The notes: a model not told the origin generated them from the sequence alone. A DNA stretch of 64,000 nucleotides from Oehlia diaphana (GCA_003833135.1 QZLH01000302.1:31086-95085); one strand, 5' to 3'. Shown: positions 47,764 through 60,097, counted from the stretch's first letter. Numbers and translations are program-made.

Positions 47764-49021
47764 TCATTTTGACATTTTCTTTTGTATTCCTGACACTCTT
47801 CTAGGTAATAAAGATGGCTTTGGTTTCTTTGCAACACCTTCTTTCGTCTTTGTCTTTAAGACATGTTGAGTAACTTCAATTAAAGAATATATTATTAGTT
47901 ATACCAGATTAAATTCTATAATAAAGATATATGACATACCACCAAGACGAACTGATGACTTAGCGACCTCCTTTGCAGTACTATTTGCTAATTTTCGCTT
48001 TTTAATTAATGGCTGCATACCACCTAGATCTTTGCGCTTCCTATTGATTTCATCCTGAATTTCTTCAGCTTTTTTTGTTTTTTGAGCAGCATAATGCGTC
48101 ATAATTGACGGCATTTGCGAAAAAGCTTTCTCGTGCGTTTTCGCAAAACGGTTAACAGACGATGAACTAGTTTGTTTAATTGAAGCCTCACTAATTTTTC
48201 GAGGAGTTAGCCCCAAAATTCTCTTGCGTTCGGGGGACGGCAAGGCTTTTAACATGGCGACTCTTGTTTCCAATTCTTTGTGAACAGAAATAGTAATGTC
48301 GTTTTCAGAAGTTCGTGTATAATTTATGTTCATGTCTCTCATCTCATCTTTCTTTGACTCGGCCATATTATCTAAAATTACGTTTTTTAGTAAATATAAA
48401 AAAAAATAATATAGCTAACATAATAAATTACAAACCTCCTTGTTTCTCAACCAAATTAAAGAATAAAGATCCTTCATACGGGATGAGAGAGAGACATTTG
48501 TTTTCATGAATTACTTCAGCATCGATTTCTTTAAATTCATGCTGAGATGGTTGAGATGTCTCTATTTTTATTGGGGAATCATCAACTTTTTCGTGAACTA
48601 CTTCAGCTTCGATTTCTTTAAATTCATGTTGAGATGAGTGAGATGTCTCTATTTTTATTGGGGAGTCATCAACTTCAACTTTTTCGTGAACTACTTCAGC
48701 CTCGATTTCTTTAAGTTCATGTAGAGATGGTTGAGATGTCTCTATTTTTATTGGAGAATCATCAACTTTTTCGTGAACTACTTCAGCCTCGATTTCTTTA
48801 AATTCATGTTGAGATGGTTGAGATGTCTCTATTTTTATTGGGGAGTCATCAACTTTTTCGTGAACTACTTCAGCCTCGATTTCTTTAAATTCATGTTGAG
48901 ATGGTTGAGATGTCTCTATTTTTATTGGAGAATCATCAATCTTTTCGTGAACTACTTCTTTAAATTCATGTTGAGATGGTTGGGATTTCTCTATTTTTGT
49001 GGTATTAAATTCTCCTTCCAT
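47764..49021 (-). CDS. Repeat-bearing basic protein with a NuSAP-like motif
   Basis: Three exons (48436-49021, 47940-48371, 47764-47873) give 375 residues. Residues about 25-170 are five tandem units of about 29 residues of the form EVVHEKVDDSPIKIETSQPS followed by QHEFKEIEA; one unit has a small insertion. Exon 2 holds MLKALPSPERKRILGLTPRK and a helix VNRFAKTHEKAFSQMPSIMT followed by Lys-rich sequence. This resembles the F-x-x-x-HEK-x-F-x-x-M-x-SI signature of NuSAP, a microtubule- and chromatin-binding mitotic protein. The C-terminus is strongly basic (KKPKPSLLPRR). The NuSAP link is a motif-level suggestion, and no full-length homologue is recognised. Each repeat has an SPIK site that a proline-directed kinase could use. 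A TCACGTGA box lies 241 bases upstream. Confidence 0.65.
48500..48990. repeat. Coding minisatellite, about 87-bp unit
   Basis: Five near-identical units encode the 29-residue repeat of the NuSAP-like protein. Differences between units are few, so the array is young or homogenised. Open frames on the plus strand here are by-products. Confidence 0.85.
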
Positions 49022-49261
49022 GTTAACAGAACAAGCTCAATTTTTTTCTGAAGGTAATTAAATACTGTTCTTTAAAATATTTGACAAATATCAAAGAAAC
49101 GATAACAAAAGTTAAAAGTGGTTGTGGTTTATATTTTTATTTCAGAGTAAACAAGTTTCAGAGACAACTCTTTTAATTCTCGGAGTAAAAAAGTTCCAGT
49201 ATAAAGTTTCAGACAACTAAGGAAACAAATAAATAAAAATAAAAATAGATAGAAATTAAAA

Positions 49262-49269
49262 TCACGTGA
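49262..49269. promoter_or_regulatory. TCACGTGA box upstream of the NuSAP-like gene
   Basis: The palindrome lies 241 bases upstream of ATG 49021, next to GACGCGACGCG, which contains an MluI-box-like ACGCG. Confidence 0.35.
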
Positions 49270-49441
49270 TAGACGCGACGCGTTTGATCTATTTGGTCGG
49301 TTACACTAAAATTTGTGGCCAATAAATTTTGTTTGTAGAACGAACCACCAAAAACGTAGGTCGTTTTTGGTCGAGTTGACAAAAATACTGACAAAACAAC
49401 AAAATCATAACTATTGGTTACTTAATAGTTTACCAATCAAT

Positions 49442-49571
49442 CAACTCAAAATTGAACTTTGATCATGAGATTAATCGCCCTGTTCATTTCTATAGGCCAG
49501 TTCATAATTGTTCGATCGGCTTTTTTGGTCAGGTTACATTAATCTCATGGTCAAAGTTCAATTTTGAGTTG
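49442..49571. repeat. 34-bp near-perfect hairpin inside a transposon-like end
   Basis: Arms 49442-49475 and 49538-49571 are inverted copies with one mismatch in 34 (CAACTCAAAATTGAACTTTG and onward). The 62-base loop contains CCCTGTTCATTTC, a word repeated as TIR-like sequence around the gap. Confidence 0.7.
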
Positions 49572-50867
49572 GTTTGATTGAATCAATAGGCCTGTTCAAT
49601 TCTGATCGTTCGGGATTTTGATCGGGTTTTGAATTGATAATTATTGGCTGATGAAATTGTGTGACCTGATCAACGACCCGAACNNNNNNNNNNNNNNNNN
49701 NNNNNNNNNNNNNNNNNNNNNNNNNNNNNNNNNNNNNNNNNNNNNNNNNNNNNNNNNNNNNNNNNNNNNNNNNNNNNNNNNNNNNNNNNNNNNNNNNNNN
49801 NNNNNNNNNNNNNNNNNNNNNNNNNNNNNNNNNNNNNNNNNNNNNNNNNNNNNNNNNNNNNNNNNNNNNNNNNNNNNNNNNNNNNNNNNNNNNNNNNNNN
49901 NNNNNNNNNNNNNNNNNNNNNNNNNNNNNNNNNNNNNNNNNNNNNNNNNNNNNNNNNNNNNNNNNNNNNNNNNNNNNNNNNNNNNNNNNNNNNNNNNNNN
50001 NNNNNNNNNNNNNNNNNNNNNNNNNNNNNNNNNNNNNNNNNNNNNNNNNNNNNNNNNNNNNNNNNNNNNNNNNNNNNNNNNNNNNNNNNNNNNNNNNNNN
50101 NNNNNNNNNNNNNNNNNNNNNNNNNNNNNNNNNNNNNNNNNNNNNNNNNNNNNNNNNNNNNNNNNNNNNNNNNNNNNNNNNNNNNNNNNNNNNNNNNNNN
50201 NNNNNNNNNNNNNNNNNNNNNNNNNNNNNNNNNNNNNNNNNNNNNNNNNNNNNNNNNNNNNNNNNNNNNNNNNNNNNNNNNNNNNNNNNNNNNNNNNNNN
50301 NNNNNNNNNNNNNNNNNNNNNNNNNNNNNNNNNNNNNNNNNNNNNNNNNNNNNNNNNNNNNNNNNNNNNNNNNNNNNNNNNNNNNNNNNNNNCAAAAAGT
50401 TTATTATACCTTTATGTATTGCTTATTTGCCATTTTTATAAAAGAAAAATATTTTAATATACGAAAAAATAAGGTGACCAAGGTTAACCGTCCAATAAGC
50501 CGATCAAAGTACTCAATTTTGATTTTGATCACATGATAGGATTGGTTAATGGATTTTCGATCAAAAAACCCGACCGATCAGAAATGAACAGGAACTGGCC
50601 TTATATCGTATCGCTCTGGTCGGAAAAAAAATTAACCAGCCAAACCACAGTTACAATTGAGCACAATATGTATAGCTCGATCGGATCATATCATAAACAA
50701 TAATATGGTTTGTCGCTGGCACGCGTCAGTCGCGTCACGTTAGTTTATCAAAATCGATCAGAAGCGAACAACTTATGTTCGTGGATCGGTTTGACTGACC
50801 ACTGATCGTTTTTCATTTAGGGGCTCATTTTGTGATCAATCCGGTCCGATCTAGAATTGAACAGGGC
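49476..50867. mobile_element. Nested inverted-repeat DNA element(s) around an assembly gap
   Basis: The word CCTGTTCAATTCT (or CCTGTTCATTTCT) occurs at 49478 and 49591 on the plus strand and, inverted, at 50581 and 50852. This gives an outer and an inner pair. Extended words TGATCG and GATCGG near each suggest shared terminal repeats of one family inserted into itself. Target duplications are not clear, and 709 bases are unknown. No transposase is visible in the sequenced part. Confidence 0.5.
49684..50392. other. Assembly gap (709 N)
   Basis: A run of N inside the nested inverted-repeat region. Frames spanning it are not real. Confidence 0.99.
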
Positions 50868-50869
50868 TA

Positions 50870-51300
50870 GTGTAACCCGTCGTCCACAAAAAAGTCATGT
50901 GATCAAAATTTAGAAAATTTTATAACTTAGCAAAACCACTAAAGATTCCAGAATCGAAATATGTATACATTTTGCTTTCTCTGCAAGTTTACTTAGAGAG
51001 AAAATGGAGGTTTTGAATACCAATTCCTTACTAAAGTCAATTTTTACAAAATTAAATATTAGTCAAAAATGGTATAAATAAACTTGTAGAGAAGGTATGC
51101 ATTCCTATGAAATTATGATTTTAAAAGCTGAATAATATTTGTATTAAGTTTTTTTTGATAAATTAATCTATCCATTCAAAAATTGATCCCGCGACTGCGA
51201 GTTGCGCTGGGGAAGTTGACCGTGGCACATAAGTCACGTAATAATGTAATTAATCTAATTAATCTATGCAAAAACTACGACTTCCTTAATATTTAACAGA
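50870..51300. other. Intergenic DNA
   Basis: AT-rich 3' flank of the Josephin gene. I see no gene or clear repeat. Confidence 0.45.
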
Positions 51301-52387
51301 CTAAAAGCCATTATTTAATATCTTCCCCATCTTTTTTACAAGTAGGATATTCCCATTTTGATATACAACAGATTCAAGGAACTTATAAACCTAAACATAA
51401 GTGTATAAATTGAATAAACATAAATATTTTAAAAATTATTACGTGATCAATAATTATGTTCTCACCTCTTCCACGTTCTCAAATTTTTCGGCCCTGCTTA
51501 GTTTCGAATCCAAATTGTAAACTCCAGTAAGCTTGTTATCAATAAAAAAGGGTTTAATGGCAATCCAATGATAAGATGTCCAAAGGTAAAAACGTAAAGT
51601 TGGAACATTCAGAATAAGTCCAAAAAGGGTTTCATCGGTGAATTGAATAACGGATCGAATATCTAAATTAAAATTATTAGAAGACTATTTCAAATAACTG
51701 AATAATTAACATTCCATTCCTCGATTTTCGTTATTGTTATCGTTATTGTATTTATGGGGCGTGTAAACAAAAAGATTTTCTTACTTGTCGTTTGTCGCAC
51801 TCACTTCATACAATAAGTGATAATCATAAATAGGTTGAAAGGAAAATTAATAATTTTTCTAGTTGAGATACCTTTTCTAACATCGAACCATTGTACTTCT
51901 AAATTTTCATTCATTAAAGCTTTCTCCAAAACATTAATATCATAATTACCCACTCCGCTAATAATGTTCAAAAAGAAAGTACCAAAAATATATATAAAAA
52001 TATGATAATCACATATAATCATTTAGAAAAAATAAACTTACAAAATACTTTTGTGTGGATTAAAAATATAAGAGCGCCATGTCAGACCTCCTTGTTTGGC
52101 CAACTTTAGAGCGATATTTTCAAGTTGTTCCCTTGTGAAAACATCACCTTGGAGCTATGTATAACATAAATTATTAAACAGAAAAAGTACTACTATATGA
52201 ACTTACTATAATACTTACCAGATTATTTAGTGTATGCTATTTATTAAGTTAAAAGATTAATAATTTATAAATAGTTCTTTTAACGAAATTTTATATGAAA
52301 ATTTACCTGGCCGCAGAACCACAAACTTTGACGTTCATGATATGGTTCTCGAGCAGTTTTATTTATAACTCGTTCGGATTCTCCCAT
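51301..52387 (-). CDS. Josephin-domain deubiquitinase (JOSD1/2 type)
   Basis: Six exons (52307-52387, 52219-52236, 52042-52154, 51872-51957, 51466-51662, 51301-51390) give 194 residues, the length of human JOSD2 (188). The whole protein is one Josephin domain: PYHERQSLWFCGQHTLNNL with the catalytic Cys25, then LQGDVFTREQLENIALKLA, GVGNYDINVLEKALM, SYHWIAIKPF with the catalytic His131, and VYNLDSKL with Asn149. It hydrolyses ubiquitin chains as a cysteine protease. Unlike ataxin-3 it has no UIM or polyglutamine part, which places it with JOSD1/2. Exon 2 is only 18 nt and encodes HTLNNL, part of the catalytic helix, so skipping it would kill the enzyme while keeping the frame. Confidence 0.9.
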
Positions 52388-52920
52388 ATGTTGCAAAAGA
52401 AATACTAAAAAATCTAAATGATTACCAGTAAATCATTAGTAAATCCACATGGAAGATCGCATCAAAAGACGTACCAATATAAATAGAAGTTGAATAAAAT
52501 TAAAATTAGCAACAAAAAGAAAGAGATATTGAGAGGAACTGAAAGAAGAGAAATTGATGGCTTTTTCAACCTACAGACTCTTTTATTCACAAAAGTGATC
52601 AGAAATAAATAGCATTTAATAAACGATTGGAGAATCGGGAAGTTGAAGATTCTATCTCAATAAATGAAAAATAAGGGTCTAAATTCATTTACTTATTTAT
52701 TGCTTAGTGAATGTTTATGAATAATATTAGGTAATTAGTTAGTTACATAATACACTATTAAGCAAAGATCTTTAGTTCTTAAATTATTATGGTGGTAAAA
52801 CCATCCAAGAGATACCGACAATTTTTAATTGAAATGTATATTGAAATATTGTAGCAAAGTTGCTGGTTGATTGATGAATATTATTATTTAAATAAAAAAG
52901 CAAATTTATATTTTAATGTA

Positions 52921-55900
52921 TTATAAACGATTCAATAATTTTAATGCTAATGCTTCTTGATCCTCTAAAGTTTTTGGTTCTTCAATTTCCAGTAGTTTTC
53001 GTTTCTTATTAATTAGAGCCTCGCCACCATTTAAATCAGTGTGATCTGGCAGAGAAGCAGCCTGTCTCTTATTACTTAATCTCTCGTATTCTTCATCTGA
53101 TGATTCCTCAAAGTCTCTTTCAGCATTTTTATTTAATTCGTCTTCATGAAATTCTTTATACATAGGTAAAGTTGTTGATAAGGTTACTACAGGTTTCATA
53201 TTTTCCTCCAATTCTTCTTTTAATTTAACCTTCTTCTTAATTTTTTTCTCTTGCCTCTTATCTCTTGCAATAATTTTATCTGTAATATCTTCTTTCTTCA
53301 TGACTTCAAATTCTTTCTCTATAAATTCTTTCTTTTGAGACGCTATATCTCCTGCAGAACGAAAAGCTTTTTCATCTTGAAATTCATATATTTGGTGAGG
53401 CTAATACAAACGATTGAATAGTTAATAATTAATAGAATATAGCGATATTAAAAAATGATTTTATGTTAAATTCTTACATTTCCATCATCGTCAAATATTA
53501 ATCTTTTTCCTCTAGGCGCATTCTTAATAATAAATTTTTTTGACGTAGCTTTCATGAGCTTACGTTTTGATAACGGATCACGGCCCTAAACAAATGTCTT
53601 TAGTTTATTGAACTTATAATTGAATATATAGCATAAAAGAATACCGGTTGTTTAAGTTCATCTGATAATTCGTGGTTAGCACGTTTAAGGGTAATCAACT
53701 CTTCTTCGCTCGTAATATTGTCTGCTTCTTGATCGACCAATTTTTTATAATGATCTGTAAGGACAGACATATTTTTACGATTGAACATTTTATCCAGCTT
53801 AGATTTCGGGTTAGCTTCCTTTCTCTTTTTTTCTTGTACATCTAAATTAGGTAAAGTGTCACTATTCATTTCAAGAATCTTAACAGAATTTCCTTCATCT
53901 TCATCAGATGATGAGTACCCAGGAACTTTTTTTGGTTTCTGACGAGTGGCATTTTTAGATTGTGCCTTCTAAATAAAGAAATAATTAAAACTTAAGAACA
54001 CTAAAGGTTATTATAATAGATTATTATTATTAATTACAAACCTTAACGAATTTAATTTTAGGAGTACCAGGTAATCCAAGAGTAGCAGCGAATTCCTCTA
54101 TAGGTAATTCATCTACTTTAAATATAGATTTATCACTTTGAAGATATATCGATCGTATATATGATACAAATGCCTAACAATAAAAAAAAAAAAATTATTA
54201 TATGTATACGTATAATGTTTAAATAAAAAAAAACATACTTTTTGTCCGAGATATTTAATTTCAGGATCCTTAAAACATAACGATTGCAATTGTTTTTGGA
54301 TGCTAATTGTCTTACTGGATTTTACTTTAATTTTATCAATTGGCACTTTTTTTTTATCCAAAGCTGCTTTCATCCCTTGTTCTTCGCTTGTTAATAAAAA
54401 TAATAGAGCATGACCTGAAGCATCATATCTTGCCGTTCGTCCAACTCTATGAATATATGTCTCTGCATTTTCTGGAGCATCTACCTGCACTACCCAATCA
54501 ACAGCAGGAAAATCTAAACCTCTCGCCGCAATATCAGTAGCAAACAGATAAGCATGTTTCATAGAAGAAAATTTATTAAAAATTTCTAATCGTTTGGTTT
54601 GTTTTTGCTTGCCATGCAAGTGAAGTAGCGGAGCTCCTGGATGTAATTTACAGAAAGTTTCAAATACAAATCGAACCTAAGATAATTAAGAAAATTTACT
54701 TAATAATAAATAAAAAATAAATAATATAGTGAAAATTTTTTTTACCTGTTTGCAGCTGGATAAGAATACAAGAACCTTCGCTTGTAAATGCGACTTAATA
54801 AATGAAAATAAAATATCCAGTTTCTGTGGTAACTCACAAACTAAATAATGCTGTGATAAACTAATCGGTGTGCTATGTTCCGAATCTTCAATTATAGAAA
54901 CATACTCGGGATCCTTATACAAAATTTAATATAAAATTTGAGATGCTTTTAATTGAAATTTATTTATAAATATAACATATACCTCAAGACTTAATCGAGC
55001 CAAATCTTTAACAGACTTTGTTTGAGTAGCAGAAAACATCAAAGTCTGACGTTCTTTTGGCAAATTTTCAATTATGGCATTTATAGTCTTTTCAAACCCC
55101 AAATCAAGTATACGATCCGCCTCATCAAGAACTTAATAATTTAAAATTGTTATGTACAAATGAACCTGAAGTGCTACAAAAAATTATTACTAACCTAATA
55201 CTTGAATGTTATCACATTTAAAGTTTACAGTTTGGTCCATATGTTGTAACAAACGTCCAGGAGTACAAATAAGAATGTTCATTCTATTTATACGTTCCTG
55301 TTCTACGTCTACGTTTTTACCACCTATCACAAGACCAGCTGACAAAGAATGCTTTCTTCCTATTTTACGGAGAACCTCGAAAATTTGAATAGCCTATCGA
55401 AAAAGAAAAATCAATTATCTCTTCTTTAAATGAGCTAAATAATCAAATACTTAACACTACCAATTCTCTCGTTGGTGCTATAACTAAAGCACCTAATCCA
55501 TCCAACTGTGTCCAACTTTTCCTGTATAATGATTCAACTACCTATAATAGTTGATTAATATTATGCTAATTAATCAATATCAATAGACTTCAAATATTAT
55601 AAAATTTGTAACTTTACTGGAATAAGAAAAGCTAACGTCTTGCCACTTCCAGTTTTAGCGGCACCCAAAACATCACGACCGCGTAAAGCAAGAGGTATAG
55701 CTTTACGTTGAATTTCCGTCATTTCAATGTAATTGGATTGCTGTAGACCCTGTTTGGTCAAAAGTGATAAAGGCAATTCCTTAAAACTTTCATATTCTAA
55801 ATTTAATGGCTAAAAGAAAACGCGTTAAACTTATAAGATCGCGAATACAGAAATTGATTGTTTGGAAAGTTTAGTGTAAGAAATTATTGGGAATTACCAG

Positions 55901-56008
55901 ATTTTGGCAATTCTTTTCCAAAGCCTCCAACTCTTTTAATGCTTCTTCGCGTTTAAGCTTACGACGTTCATTAGATCTATTATGTTTCTTACGACGTTGA
56001 ATTGACAT
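52921..56008 (-). CDS. DBP4: DEAD-box RNA helicase Dbp4 (DDX10)
   Basis: Eleven exons (55898-56008, 55618-55809, 55461-55541, 55195-55393, 54983-55131, 54746-54913, 54239-54676, 54042-54173, 53645-53968, 53478-53585, 52921-53400) give 793 residues; yeast Dbp4 is 770. Helicase motifs: AKTGSGKT (88-95), PTRELA (about 122-127), LDEAD (196-200), SAT (228-230), [11 protein letters not shown] (346-356) and HRVGRTAR (376-383). The region after about 420 ([20 protein letters not shown], then [18 protein letters not shown]) and the lysine-rich tail are characteristic of the Dbp4/DDX10 group. The protein acts in the nucleolus in small-subunit processome maturation, releasing U14 snoRNA. ATG 56008 opens the basic [20 protein letters not shown]; an upstream in-frame ATG would add an unrelated extension. 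CACGTG lies 51 bases upstream. Confidence 0.92.
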
Positions 56009-56057
56009 TTTTATGCTTTCAAAAAAAAAATGGCAAAATCTAAATAATCTAAAATTG

Positions 56058-56065
56058 TCACGTGC
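56058..56065. promoter_or_regulatory. CACGTG box upstream of Dbp4
   Basis: TCACGTGC lies about 50 bases upstream of ATG 56008, very close to the likely transcription start. Confidence 0.4.
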
Positions 56066-56099
56066 TGCAAAGTTTGACAAACATGAAATTTACTAAATT

Positions 56100-56905
56100 A
56101 GGATTAGTTTTTTTTTTTGATAAAATAAAGTTTAGCGTTCTCACATTCAATGAGATATTTCTTCGAGTGCCCGTCACGAAATGAAGCAAGATATGATAGA
56201 AAGGGTAGAGTAATATTATACGAAAAAGGATTATTAATTTAGTATTTGTGGTATACGAGTATTATTGTTTATTTGCTCAAGTCATTTATTATTTGAAAAA
56301 ATAAATTATTTAATTCATCATTTCGCGCAAAAAAAAAACGACTAAAAAACGATTGTAATAATTTTTTATCCAATTAAATCCTGGCACACAATTAAGATCT
56401 ACGCCCACCTGGAAGAAACACGTGTAAACTATAAAATCGGAATATATTCGTGAAAGTGGTAAAGTGGCTTGTGAAAAGTGTAACCGTTTAAATCGTAAAT
56501 TTTTTATTATTGTATTTTATCTCTATCTATAACTTCGTTTAAATCGGAGTTTTTGTACCACGATAATGCGATTGTTGCTACAATAATATTCTTGAAAAGA
56601 AGGAAATCAAGTAAATGTATAGTGATATTCTAATAAAGTAAACTTCGAGAAAATTCTGGTTTTAACGTGAAAACTTTCAGATTTCCTCGCTTTCGGATGT
56701 CGTATTACCAACAATATTTAAGAATAAGAAAAGGGGCAACTTTGTTTTACAAAGTTATAGTATCACATATTCTCCTATTAAGGCCTCAACATGCAATCTT
56801 TCTGTAATATAAATACATAGTGATGTTCAGAATTTACAAAAAAAAATTTCTCTTCACTAAAAAACCAACTGAGAAAAGCAATAAAAAAAAATTTTTTTTT
56901 TTATT
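56100..56905. other. Dbp4 upstream region and MIR-gene 3' flank
   Basis: AT-rich DNA with no supported gene. It separates two genes on the same strand. Confidence 0.5.
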
Positions 56906-58155
56906 CTATGAACTTCTAATAAAATCATTTATATCATTATGTTCGGCCTTCCACTAATTTATTATAAGAAAAATGTATATATTTAATAAAACAATTACGA
57001 AATAATCTTGAATAATAGTATCTAACCTTGTCGTTTTCCTCATGTCCTGGCCCATAACACGTAACTTCTTGATTATCGTCATTGTCTAACATTATACTAT
57101 GACTGTGTAGGGTCGCCCCAGTTTGAATGTGCCTTAATGTAATCGCGTCGTCAGCCAGCCAGTATCCAGAGTTATCATAATGGTTGGTATAACTATGTCT
57201 CTGAACTAACCAGTTATCATTCAAATCACTGGTATTTTCGTCGTGACAAATAACTGAAATATGTAATTATATATTATACTCTTAAAATAAATTAATTAAT
57301 AATTAAGATATATGTTGCTTTACCTTCTTGCTGATTGCTTATGGGAGAGATATAGTCCGGATGTGAGCGTAGATTACGCCGTGATACAATATGGCCAAGT
57401 CGAATTTGTGCATTATATGGAACAGCATCACCCTTTTTTAGACGACGTCGTTCGCCATAGGCTTGTAACACCATCCATAGTTCGTTTTCTGATTTCCGCC
57501 GAGTTGCAAAAACCTGTCAAGATGAAGAGAAGAGAATTTATTATTATTCAAAATAATATAAAATTTATTATTTCTTTATTCAATAAAATCAACAATCCTT
57601 AGTATATGAATTTGATATATTTGATATGACGAATCAGCTCATGAGTAAGGTAATCAACTCCTTTCAAATCGCGACTACAATTTAATGGGATTGCAATGTG
57701 CAACAAATTTTATATTTTCAAGGTTCTTTTCAATACCCTAACAATGGCATTCAATTCACAAAGTGACGTGATATTTATATAATTTATAGCTATTTAAAGC
57801 AATTTGATTTTTTTCAATTCAGACCTTTGAATTCTTTGAATTAAGTTCTAATTATGTTCTTGGCTTTCAAACAAACCTGGTCTTTGTTTCCCTTTGACGA
57901 TTCTTTATTATCAGGCGATCTACTCGATAAATGTCTTGATGTGGTACTATGCTGTAAAGCAATACAGGAGCCAAATCTTATATATTCGTCAGTCGTTGAA
58001 CTAGAGTTGCTTGACCCGGGAGGTATAGACGTCTGTGGTTGAAAATGTGAAAAATTTTGTATTTGCAATGAAGATTCTTGAGTAGTTGTGGGTTGGATAA
58101 ATATATTTTTTTCTTCGGAGTTACTAACATCTTCAAAATTTTCTGTGGTTCCCAT
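56906..58155 (-). CDS. MIR-domain protein
   Basis: Four exons (57877-58155, 57324-57513, 57027-57253, 56906-56953) give 247 residues. After a disordered Ser/Gln-rich N-terminus, three MIR-type beta repeats follow: YIRFGSCIALQHSTTSRHLS (about 62-82), VPYNAQIRLGHIVSRRNLRS (about 122-142) and WLADDAITLRHIQTGATLHS (about 178-200). The end is DKWKAEHND. MIR domains occur in SDF2, protein O-mannosyltransferases and IP3 receptors, but no transferase or transmembrane part is present here. There is no signal peptide from this start, so it is probably cytosolic or nuclear. A possible acceptor (TTTTTAG) lies 36 bases upstream of the ATG with the frame open through it, so an extra 5' exon cannot be excluded. 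Arbuscular fungi carry several such proteins; their role is unknown. Confidence 0.7.
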
Positions 58156-58199
58156 TTCGTGTCGAGGCTTAATTATTATCACGGAAACTAAAAATAATT

Positions 58200-59990
58200 G
58201 GTGATAAAGTGAACTTATTAAAATATTTCACTTCAAAATAGTATGCGAACAGCATAAAAATTGTAATGAAATACGAACATATCTTCTTTACTTATATTTA
58301 ATTTTTTATTACAAATTTATCATTATTTCTTGTCAGTAGCCCCTCGTTTTTTCTCATATGAGATATACAGTACAAAAAAAAAAAAGGAATTATATAATTT
58401 ATGGCGCAGTTAATCGTTTTAATTTAGAGATTATTCGTTATCAGTTATTGGCTAGTCTAATTAAATCTTAAATTACGGATGGATACACACGATGACATCA
58501 TGTATACAATGATGTCAAGTTGCATAAACAAATAAACTTTAAATATCACCGCATAAATTATCACGCTATATAAGTAGAAAGCAAGAAAAAACGATATTTT
58601 TTGATATAATTACCCCAGGATATTTTAGCCAACGAATTATGGTTAGTTTATAGATTAGCTAATATATTTAGTAATTTTCTATCATATATCGTGATAATAT
58701 TTTTACTTGTAATAGAAACTAGTTCAACCGTTATAATGTTACATGCGTCAAGATCCAGGATTGCACGGTGCGCGCCAAAAAGTGACAATTCCGGACAAAA
58801 AATTTATAGAATCCCCGATTTTATTTGTCAAATAAATTAAATTTTAAGCATTGGCATCCGATAACTATCTAACACGGCGGAGTATTTCCCGAATGTTGCT
58901 TATATAATACGCTATGTGTGAACATAATGATATCCTGATATGCTGGAGTCAGTCAGAAATTTTAAAATATGGATATTAACGATTATGACATGTGATTAAT
59001 GAAGTGCAAGTCATCTAAATATGTGTCAAATTTACCTATTAAGTATAGATAGGATGCGAGATGCTTTTTTTCTCTCTATTTCTTAAATTATTTATAATTG
59101 GTTCAATAAATTAAATTATTTTTTGGTTATTAAATGGTACGAACCTAAAGGTTATAATGTTATAATCTTCTTTAATTTTAAATGATAAAATTTTTATATA
59201 AATATAAATAATATTATATTATTAAGTATTCCAATAAGTTTTTTGTAATATAAAAGTTACTGAGATTTGCAATTTTAAATATTAATTGATGCTTGCAAAC
59301 AACCAAAAAGATATTAATAGTGTACAATTTTTTTCAACTGCAGTCAGCCTTAGCATATTGATATTTGATATACCAATATATTTTAAAACTTGTTGTAAAG
59401 ATAAAATTTTTACTTCTCCATTATGTAAAAAAACATAAAAATATTATTTTATTAATAAAACCTAGTATTAAGTCATTATAAAAAGGTAATATTATTTAAT
59501 AAATACAGTCAAATCTTATTATAATGATATATCAAAACATATATAAAAAATTTTTAGTTATATTAATGCTATACTAATATTTATATGTTTTCACATATAG
59601 AAGGAAAATAAAATTCTTTAATAGTATATCAGTATATCAAATATCAGTATATTGGGATTAGACTATACAGATTTCTTTAAATATTTATTAAAAAATAATA
59701 AATACCTAATAATATTTAATTAACTAATTTGTGATCCGCATAAAAAGTAGAAATTTTAACTATTAATAATTGGAACAACTTTGTTATTTTTTTCTTTATA
59801 GATAAGTATGTATTTCTTAAATATAATTTAAATTAAAAGCTAAATATATAAATATATTAGTTGGCTATATTTACTTAAAGTTTAATGACTTTTCTAAAAA
59901 AATAAAAAAATGTTTTATATGTAGTAAAATTTTTATATGACACTCACAGATTTCTGTATAACAATCACAATTTCTGTATAACTATATATA
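58200..59990. other. Intergenic AT-rich DNA
   Basis: No gene is seen. The composition is close to random AT-rich sequence. Confidence 0.5.
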
Positions 59991-60005
59991 TGACTTCTAA
60001 CTAAG

Positions 60006-60097
60006 GGTGCAAACTTAATGATGTGACATAACTCTTAGTTAAGTCACGTTATAAATGTAATTAGGACGTAACTCTAAGAAAAGCATAAGTTTGCATC
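60006..60097. mobile_element. Short MITE with TGCAAACTTA ends
   Basis: The left end GGTGCAAACTTAATG and the right end (inverted) GATGCAAACTTATG enclose about 90 bases. The inner words TTAAGTCACG and TAGGACGTAACTCTAAG recur at 60873 and 61504 in a second, interrupted copy. Target duplications are not clear. Confidence 0.55.

Noticed and set aside
48500..48990. CRISPR-like or structured repeat array
   Set aside because: The units are contiguous coding repeats with no spacers, in a eukaryotic gene.
48731..49051. Plus-strand aromatic-rich repeat protein
   Set aside because: Antisense reading of the 87-bp coding minisatellite of the NuSAP-like gene.
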